From: an uncultured Lachnospiraceae bacterium
Lineage (GTDB): Bacteria > Bacillota > Clostridia > Lachnospirales > Lachnospiraceae
Reading direction: 5' to 3'
DNA: 28,319 nt
NCBI GenBank assembly: GCA_902773445.1
Contig: CACYEU010000094.1
Location: forward strand, 1 to 28,319
Part shown: positions 22,981-28,319 of the stretch, in pieces
How the letters are laid out: every line of letters starts with the position of its first letter
How positions within the stretch are numbered: position 1 is the first letter of the stretch
The notes under the pieces: generated by a model
Databases searched by the model: none
The model's input: the letters and a program-made list of their open reading frames with translations, nothing else
Told to the model about the DNA's origin: nothing
Program-made: the position numbers and the translations under genes

Positions 22981-23840
22981 TCACCTGATTCCTGTCTGCC
23001 GAGTTCGATCAGATATCGTTTCAGCGCATCCTGCCAGGCGGGAAGCGGATCAAACCCGTTCTCGATCAGTTTTGATTTGTTCATCCGGCTGTTCTTAGGC
23101 CTTTTTGCCTTTGTCGGAAATTCATCGCTCGTCACCGGCTCGACCTTGACGATCATCCCCTTCTGCAGGAAGATCTCCTCGGCAAATTCATGCCAGGTGC
23201 AAAGTCCGGTATTCGTTGCGTGATAACGGCCGTACTTGTCCGTCTGGATCATATCGACCAGCAGTCTGGCCAGATCAACTGTATAAGTCGGTGATCCGAT
23301 CTGATCGGCGACAACATTGAGTTCACTGTGAGTCTGTCCGAGCTTGATCATCGTCTTGATGAAGTTCTTTCCGTTCAGACCGAAGACCCACGCGATCCTC
23401 ACAATAAAATACTTCTCGAGCAATTCCTCCACGGCGAGCTCGCCTTCGTACTTGGTCTGTCCGTAGACATTCAGCGGTTCACGGTTCAGATCGTCCGGTT
23501 CCCACGGAGTCGTCCCCTCGCCGTTAAAGACATAATCAGTGCTGATATACATCATCGGGAGATCAAACTTTGCGCAGGCCATAGCAATATTGCGTGTGCC
23601 TTCCGCATTGATCAGACGGCACAGATCCTCGTTGTCCTCAGCCGCATCGACTGCTGTATAAGCCGCGCAGTGAATCACGGCGTCAGCCTTCGACTCTTCG
23701 ATCACCGTCATGACCTCATCGCGTTTTGTGATATCCATCTCCTCGATATCAACAGCGACTGATTCCATACCTCTCTTTGTCAATTCGGTGATCACATCGC
23801 TGCCGAGCTGTCCCTTGGCTCCGGTTACCAGTACTCTCAT
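22977..23840 (-). CDS. rfbD: dTDP-4-dehydrorhamnose reductase
   Basis: This 287-residue NAD(P)H-dependent short-chain reductase makes dTDP-L-rhamnose, the last step of the pathway. It shows the nucleotide motif VTGAKGQLGSDV at the N-terminus, HCAAYTAVDAAE, the ISTDYVFNG stretch and the catalytic YGQTKYEGE. Length is normal. ATG 23840 comes three bases after the rfbC stop and uses a GAGAGG site inside the end of rfbC. It is the last gene of the rhamnose operon. Its stop overlaps that of the convergent GT2 gene in a shared TTAA, and no hairpin terminates the operon there. Confidence 0.96.
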   Translation of the reverse strand: MRVLVTGAKGQLGSDVITELTKRGMESVAVDIEEMDITKRDEVMTVIEESKADAVIHCAAYTAVDAAEDNEDLCRLINAEGTRNIAMACAKFDLPMMYISTDYVFNGEGTTPWEPDDLNREPLNVYGQTKYEGELAVEELLEKYFIVRIAWVFGLNGKNFIKTMIKLGQTHSELNVVADQIGSPTYTVDLARLLVDMIQTDKYGRYHATNTGLCTWHEFAEEIFLQKGMIVKVEPVTSDEFPTKAKRPKNSRMNKSKLIENGFDPLPAWQDALKRYLIELGRQESGD

Positions 23841-23843
23841 GAT

Positions 23844-24404
23844 TTACCTCTCTTTTGGTTTGAAATCAGTGATCGATCCCCATTTCTGATCCTTTTCGGA
23901 GATCGTAAGCTTCATATCGTCATCGATCGGCCAATCGATTCCGATCGCCGGATCATTCCACGCGAGACCGCCCTCATCGTTCGGGTGATAAAAGTCGGTG
24001 CACTTATAAGCGAACTCGGCAGAATCAGAAAGCACGACAAATCCGTGCGCAAAATCCTTCGGAATGAAGAACTGTTTCTTGTTTTCCGCCGACAGGATCA
24101 CGCCGAACCACTGTCCGAATGTCGGCGAGCCTGCACGCAGATCAACGGCTACGTCAAAAACTTCTCCGCTGACAACTCTGACAAGCTTATCCTGCGGATA
24201 ATTGATCTGAAAATGCAGTCCGCGCAAAACGCCGTGTGTTGAGCTTGACTGATTGTCCTGGACAAATTCCTGGTCGATCCCTGCTGCCGCATAGTCGTTA
24301 TAGTTATATGTCTCCATGAAATACCCGCGCTCATCGCCGTATACCGTCGGGGTGATGATCTTCAGCCCTTCGATCGCACAGGTTTCTACACTGATCTTTC
24401 CCAT
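23844..24404 (-). CDS. rfbC: dTDP-4-dehydrorhamnose 3,5-epimerase
   Basis: This 186-residue cupin-fold enzyme epimerises dTDP-4-keto-6-deoxyglucose at C3 and C5. Seen motifs are GDERGYFMETYN, the THGVLRGLHFQ segment with the active-site His, VVSGEVFDVAVDLR and PKDFAHGFVVLSD. Length is usual. AAAGGA lies seven bases before ATG 24404. It follows rfbA after 32 bases and precedes rfbD by three. Confidence 0.96.
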   Translation of the reverse strand: MGKISVETCAIEGLKIITPTVYGDERGYFMETYNYNDYAAAGIDQEFVQDNQSSSTHGVLRGLHFQINYPQDKLVRVVSGEVFDVAVDLRAGSPTFGQWFGVILSAENKKQFFIPKDFAHGFVVLSDSAEFAYKCTDFYHPNDEGGLAWNDPAIGIDWPIDDDMKLTISEKDQKWGSITDFKPKER

Positions 24405-24436
24405 TATTGATTCCTTTCAAAATACCGATATCGTCT

Positions 24437-25315
24437 TTATGATCTGTATTTTCCTTCAAGCACATCGCGCAGATAGCGGCCGTACTGATTCTTGGAGTAC
24501 AGCTCGCAGGCCTCTTCCATCTGTTCTCTGCTGATCCAGCCGTTCTTAAACGCGATCTCTTCAAGACATGCGATCTTGCGGTGCTGATGTGTCTCAACAG
24601 TCTTGACAAAGTTCGTCGCGTCAACCAGAGACTCGTGCGTGCCGGTGTCAAGCCATGTGTATCCCTGGCCTAACAGCGCGACATCAAGTGTACCGTCCTC
24701 AAGATACATGCGGTTAAGATCTGTGATCTCAAGCTCGCCGCGCGCGCTCGGCTTGATTCTTTTCGCATATTCGACGACCTTGTTGTCATAGAAGTACAGA
24801 CCGGTCACAGCATAATTTGATTTCGGCTGTTTCGGTTTTTCCTCAAGAGAGATCGCACGGCCTTCGCTGTCGAATTCAACGACGCCGAAGCGCTCCGGAT
24901 CATCGACATAGTAACCGAATACAGTCGCGCCCTCTTCCTTGTCCACAGCAGCCTTAAGCTTATTGCCGATGCCGAGGCCATAGAAGATATTGTCGCCGAG
25001 GATCATCGCGCAGCGGTCACCGCCGATGAATTCTTCGCCGAGAATAAATGCCTGGGCAAGTCCGTCAGGTGAAGGCTGTACTTTGTAGCTCAGTTCAATA
25101 CCGAACTGGCTTCCGTCTCCAAGAAGCTCCTCAAAGCGGGGCGTGTCTTCCGGGGTTGAAATGATCAGGATCTCACGGATTCCCGAAAGCATCAGGATAT
25201 GAAGCGGATAATAGATCATCGGCTTATCATAGATCGGCAGAAGCTGTTTACTTGTCACACGTGTCAGCGGATAAAGCCTTGTCCCCGAACCTCCGGCCAG
25301 AATAATGCCTTTCAT
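24437..25315 (-). CDS. rfbA: Glucose-1-phosphate thymidylyltransferase
   Basis: This 292-residue enzyme makes dTDP-glucose from dTTP and glucose-1-phosphate, the first step toward dTDP-rhamnose. It has the signature LAGGSGTRLYPLT, SKQLLPIYDKPMIYYPL, the metal-binding LGDNIFYG and the substrate-binding EEKPKQPKSNYAVTGLYFYD, ending with the family's C-terminal helical part. ATG 25315 follows AAGGAGG at good spacing. It lies 15 bases after rfbB in the rhamnose operon. Confidence 0.97.
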   Translation of the reverse strand: MKGIILAGGSGTRLYPLTRVTSKQLLPIYDKPMIYYPLHILMLSGIREILIISTPEDTPRFEELLGDGSQFGIELSYKVQPSPDGLAQAFILGEEFIGGDRCAMILGDNIFYGLGIGNKLKAAVDKEEGATVFGYYVDDPERFGVVEFDSEGRAISLEEKPKQPKSNYAVTGLYFYDNKVVEYAKRIKPSARGELEITDLNRMYLEDGTLDVALLGQGYTWLDTGTHESLVDATNFVKTVETHQHRKIACLEEIAFKNGWISREQMEEACELYSKNQYGRYLRDVLEGKYRS

Positions 25316-25330
25316 AAGTATTTCCTCCTT

Positions 25331-26413
25331 TTAGCGGTCCTTGTACATGTTCTCGTAGTAAGCCTGGTAGTCACCGCTTGTGACATTTTTCATCCAGTCC
25401 TCATTCTCAAAATACCATTTGATCGTCTTTTTGATGCCGTCCTTAAACATTGTGTCCGGTTCCCAGCCGACTTCTGCCTTGATCTTGTCAGGCGCGATCG
25501 CATAACGCCTGTCATGGCCTTTGCGGTCAGTGACATATGTGATCAGGTCTTCATTGATATGCGCTTTTCTCGGGTCGTCATCCGGAAGTTCCTCGCGCAG
25601 GCACTCGAGGATCGTGTGGATGATCTCGATGTTCTGCTTTTCATTGTGTCCGCCGATATTATAGGTCTCATAGAGTTTTCCGTGCTCCTGAACCATATCG
25701 ATACCCTTCGCGTGATCAGCGACATACAGCCAATCGCGGACATTCTTGCCGTCGCCGTAGACCGGAAGCTTTTTGCCCTGCAGCGCATTGTTGATCATCA
25801 GCGGGATCAGTTTCTCCGGGAACTGGTAAGGTCCGTAATTGTTGCTGCAGTTTGTGATATTCGCCGGGAATCCGTATGTGTCCATATATGATTTGACCAG
25901 GAAATCCGACGATGCTTTCGAAGCGGAATACGGGCTGTGGGGATCATACGGAGTCGTCTCATAGAAATAGCCGCCGTCTTCATCCAGTGAACCGTAAACC
26001 TCATCAGTTGAAACATGAAGGAATTTCTTTCCCTCTTTAAATGTTCCGTCCTCATTCTCCCAGGCAGCCTTTGCCGCGTTGAGCATATTCAGCGTACCGA
26101 GGACATTGGTTTTAATGAAAACATCGGGATCGGCGATACTGCGGTCGACATGACTCTCAGCCGCAAAATGAACAACGCGGTCGATATCATATTCTTTAAA
26201 GATCTCCATCATTTTTTTGCCGTCGCAGATATCCGCTTTGATGAACGTATAGTTCGGCTTATCTTCAATATCTTTCAGGTTCTCAAGATTGCCGGCATAA
26301 GTCAGCGCGTCGACATTGATGATCCTGATGTCATCTCCGTATTTGTCGAACATGTAGTGGATATAATTTGAACCGATAAATCCGGCTCCGCCAGTGACAA
26401 GATAGGTTCTCAT
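25331..26413 (-). CDS. rfbB: dTDP-glucose 4,6-dehydratase
   Basis: This 360-residue extended short-chain dehydrogenase makes dTDP-4-keto-6-deoxyglucose. It has VTGGAGFIGSNYIHYM for NAD binding, HFAAESHVDRSI, the catalytic STDEVYG (Thr-Asp-Glu) and YSASKASSD with Tyr and Lys, and NCSNNYGPYQFPEKLIPLMI. Length is typical. Its ATG overlaps the stop of the upstream nucleotidyltransferase by four bases (ATGA), so the two are translationally coupled. Confidence 0.97.
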   Translation of the reverse strand: MRTYLVTGGAGFIGSNYIHYMFDKYGDDIRIINVDALTYAGNLENLKDIEDKPNYTFIKADICDGKKMMEIFKEYDIDRVVHFAAESHVDRSIADPDVFIKTNVLGTLNMLNAAKAAWENEDGTFKEGKKFLHVSTDEVYGSLDEDGGYFYETTPYDPHSPYSASKASSDFLVKSYMDTYGFPANITNCSNNYGPYQFPEKLIPLMINNALQGKKLPVYGDGKNVRDWLYVADHAKGIDMVQEHGKLYETYNIGGHNEKQNIEIIHTILECLREELPDDDPRKAHINEDLITYVTDRKGHDRRYAIAPDKIKAEVGWEPDTMFKDGIKKTIKWYFENEDWMKNVTSGDYQAYYENMYKDR

Positions 26414-27351
26414 TTTCTCTCCTCCTGTTGTTGATCATTATATAATCTCTGCGGATAAGCACCGCTGTCAACCAATTCTTTAAATGCCTGCTGTACGGCT
26501 TCGATGTCTTCGTGATAAGTCATTCCGAACCATTCATCGTTCGTCTTTTCGACAATGACGCCTGCGTTCTTTTCATTCAGAAGATCGCCGATGAGGATCG
26601 GGAGCAGATACTCACTCTTGAGATCGTCATCCGGCAGATCTTCAAGGAATCTGTCAAATCGGTCTTTGAGCACATCCAAGAATTTTTCAGGGAAGACCCA
26701 CATATTCATTGAAACCGGTGAATTGATATCGAGAGGGTGGATCTCACCCTCAGAAACCGTGGCTGCGCCGTCTTCAGTTTTAACGATGTTTTTTGTCTCA
26801 TCAATTGAAATAAGGCGGCCGTCTTCAGAAACACGGCAGATACCGCGTGTAACACTTCCGTTGTCGCTGAGCGTATTGCCGAGCACAAAACTGATCATAC
26901 CGATCGTCAGACCCGCTCCGGTATCATCCGCAAAAGAATCGATCATATCCGCCGCCATACGATAGGCTTCTTTTCCGTAATAATCATCGGCATTGATGAC
27001 AAAAAACGGCCCGTCGATCAGATCCCTGCAGCAGAGCACAGCCTGTCCGGTTCCCCACGGTTTTGTTCGGTCTGAAAAACGTTCACGGGCTCCGGCAGGA
27101 ATCCTGTCGATCTCCTGATAAGCATAGTCGACCGAAACGATCTGCTCGATACGCTTTCCGATGATCTCTTTGAAATCAACCTCGATATCGCGGCGGATCA
27201 CAAATACAACATGATCAAATCCCGCCTGAACGGCATCATGTACGGAATAATCCATGATCAGTTCTCCGTTCGGTCCGACAGGTGTCAGCTGCTTTACTCC
27301 TTCGCCGAAACGGCTCCCGATGCCGGCAGCCATAATGACTAATGTCTTCAT
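26410..27351 (-). CDS. Sugar-phosphate nucleotidyltransferase family protein
   Basis: This 313-residue protein has the pyrophosphorylase start TLVIMAAGIGSRFGEGVKQL, a KPWGTGQAVLCC segment and the metal-binding FFVINADDYYG, so it probably makes an NDP-sugar or a similar activated group. It is distinct from RfbA, and its substrate cannot be assigned; it could supply the nucleotide sugar used by the priming transferase. I chose ATG 27351: it follows the HPr-like stop by one base and has GGGAG at good distance, while a start at 27381 would lie inside that gene. The stop overlaps the rfbB start by four bases. Confidence 0.88.
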   Translation of the reverse strand: MKTLVIMAAGIGSRFGEGVKQLTPVGPNGELIMDYSVHDAVQAGFDHVVFVIRRDIEVDFKEIIGKRIEQIVSVDYAYQEIDRIPAGARERFSDRTKPWGTGQAVLCCRDLIDGPFFVINADDYYGKEAYRMAADMIDSFADDTGAGLTIGMISFVLGNTLSDNGSVTRGICRVSEDGRLISIDETKNIVKTEDGAATVSEGEIHPLDINSPVSMNMWVFPEKFLDVLKDRFDRFLEDLPDDDLKSEYLLPILIGDLLNEKNAGVIVEKTNDEWFGMTYHEDIEAVQQAFKELVDSGAYPQRLYNDQQQEERK

Positions 27352-27352
27352 C

Positions 27353-27616
27353 TCATTCTCCCAATCCGTTTTCGACAACATCGATCATCGCCTGCAGAGC
27401 CTCTTCTTCATCTTCGCCCTCGCAGATCAATTCAATTTCATCGCCTGCGAAAACACAGGCCCCGAGAACACTCAGCACGCTTTTGGCATTTGACTCGTCA
27501 CCGTTCAGTTTAAAAGTGATTCTGCTTTTATAGCGCATCGCTGTCTGACAAAACACTCCGGCCGGGTTTAAATGCAAACCGGTCGTATTGGTGACTGTCA
27601 CAAACTGACTAACCAT
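27353..27616 (-). CDS. HPr-like phosphocarrier protein
   Basis: This 87-residue protein aligns with HPr of the phosphotransferase system without gaps through the key sites. His15 is in TGLHLNPAG (the phosphorylation site region, usually GLHARPA) and Ser46 in NAKSVLSVLG (the HPr-kinase site). Arg17, normally needed beside His15, is Asn. It may therefore be a Ser46-controlled regulator rather than an efficient sugar-transport phosphocarrier; this is inferred. No enzyme I or HPr-kinase gene is near. AAAGGAG precedes ATG 27616, 15 bases after the cdaR stop, and the stop is one base from the nucleotidyltransferase start. Confidence 0.85.
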   Translation of the reverse strand: MVSQFVTVTNTTGLHLNPAGVFCQTAMRYKSRITFKLNGDESNAKSVLSVLGACVFAGDEIELICEGEDEEEALQAMIDVVENGLGE

Positions 27617-27631
27617 AACCGCTTGTCTCCT

Positions 27632-28319
27632 TTATTTTTCCTTGATCGTGACCTTGATGGTCAACGGTTGTGCCTGGCATCCTTCCGGAAGCTTGACTGC
27701 GACAGGAACATCATAGGTTCCTGCTTTAGGATAACTCTGAAGATCGATCGATACAGCCTGATCGATATTCAGATTTTCAATCGTTTTCTGCGGTCCTTTC
27801 ACCTGGACTTCCAGATCGTCAGTATCCTCATATTGAATCTCGAAATCTTCGCTGAGGTTGTTGACGATCACCGACCCGACCGGAACGCGGTATACTTTTT
27901 CGCCGAGCCTTGCTATGCTGAATGTCACGACCAGCGTTGAATCCTGATCCTCAGCCAGCTTGATTCCGTTCGGAAGATAATTGCCCAGATTCAGTGTAAC
28001 TTCTTCTTCTCCAAGTGTTTTCTTAAGCTTAAAGGCATCAGCGGGAATTGTGATATGATCTGTCTTGTCAAGTACAGGCTTTTCACCGGCGATCGCCATT
28101 TTGCCCGGCTCATACTTAACATCGTCCAGATATGATCCCTCCGGTGTCTTTATCTTATCCTGATCGATCCGGATCGGTACTTCTTTCGTCGGGAACACAA
28201 CGACCTTAACGGTGATCCCGTCGTCCGGAACGTTGTTGGTCAACCGGCTTTGATCGATCTTATTGCCTTCGGAATCATACAGGATCAGCTTGGATTTTAC
28301 GATTGTGTCTTTAGAGATC
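27632..28319 (-). CDS. cdaR: YbbR-domain protein (CdaR-like), partial
   Basis: The frame is open to the right edge, so only the last 228 residues are visible; the N-terminal membrane helix and first YbbR repeats are missing. The visible part has YbbR-type beta repeats, for example SKLILYDSEGNKID followed by VFPTKEVPIRID, and later VQVKGPQKTIENLNIDQAV with SIDLQSYPKAGTYDVPV. YbbR proteins sit outside the membrane and modulate the c-di-AMP cyclase CdaA, usually encoded just upstream. An apparent TTG at 28243 is internal. The gene ends KVTIKEK, and the next gene follows after 15 bases. The assignment to CdaR rests on domain type only, because the rest is not seen. Confidence 0.82.
   Translation of the reverse strand, partial: ISKDTIVKSKLILYDSEGNKIDQSRLTNNVPDDGITVKVVVFPTKEVPIRIDQDKIKTPEGSYLDDVKYEPGKMAIAGEKPVLDKTDHITIPADAFKLKKTLGEEEVTLNLGNYLPNGIKLAEDQDSTLVVTFSIARLGEKVYRVPVGSVIVNNLSEDFEIQYEDTDDLEVQVKGPQKTIENLNIDQAVSIDLQSYPKAGTYDVPVAVKLPEGCQAQPLTIKVTIKEK

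Noticed and set aside
25199..25891. 230-codon plus-strand frame opposite rfbA and rfbB
   Set aside because: Both opposite genes are complete and typical; this frame crosses their junction with no start signals.
27632..28243. A complete gene starting at TTG 28243
   Set aside because: The frame stays open to the window edge with YbbR-type sequence upstream (SKLILYDSEGNKID), so the TTG is an internal leucine codon.

Overview
The window reads as chromosomal DNA of a strictly anaerobic, Gram-positive Bacillota, most likely Clostridia; Erysipelotrichia is the other option. The evidence is a double-cubane-cluster reductase with its activase, a CIRCE operator, GBS Bsp-like repeats, LytR-CpsA-Psr ligases, a cohesin-like surface protein and AGGAGG-type ribosome sites. 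No tRNA, rRNA, CRISPR array, transposase or phage gene was found. The tetramer GATC is strikingly common throughout.

Layout. (1) 1-4184, minus: an envelope operon, transcribed as a GBS-repeat L,D-transpeptidase, an amino-acid adenylating enzyme, a small carrier protein and an MBOAT acyltransferase cut by the left edge; this is a dlt-like esterification set. (2) 4357-7917, minus: a tight operon of double-cubane reductase, DUF3343 putative S/Se carrier, ATP-dependent activase and cysteine desulfurase. (3) 7918-8189: a divergent control region with a perfect CIRCE operator and a promoter for htpG (8190-10187, plus). (4) 10188-10460: no long gene, but a strong extended -10 promoter, a possible 22-residue hydrophobic peptide gene and a terminator. 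(5) 10461-12810, plus: a GtrA flippase-like protein and a large membrane protein, probably a GT-C glycosyltransferase. (6) 12818-15343, minus: htrA followed by glyA. (7) 15502-21942, minus: a polyprenyl-phosphate sugar transferase, an LCP ligase, a rhamnosyltransferase-like GT2, a second LCP ligase with its own promoter, and a cohesin-like membrane protein closed by a strong terminator. (8) 22006-22980, plus: a GT2 glycosyltransferase. (9) 22977-28319, minus: one operon of cdaR (cut by the right edge), an HPr-like protein, a sugar nucleotidyltransferase and rfbB, rfbA, rfbC, rfbD.

How it fits together. Regions 5, 7, 8 and 9 describe a rhamnose-containing cell-wall polysaccharide: dTDP-L-rhamnose is made by RfbABCD, a first sugar phosphate is loaded on undecaprenyl phosphate, GT2 enzymes extend the chain, a GtrA/GT-C pair may decorate it outside the membrane, and LCP ligases attach it to peptidoglycan. 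Regions 1, 6 and 7 add wall cross-linking, esterification and surface protein quality control. Region 2 is a metabolic outlier and the most interesting unit: it puts a low-potential double-cubane reductase together with a putative sulfur/selenium delivery pathway.
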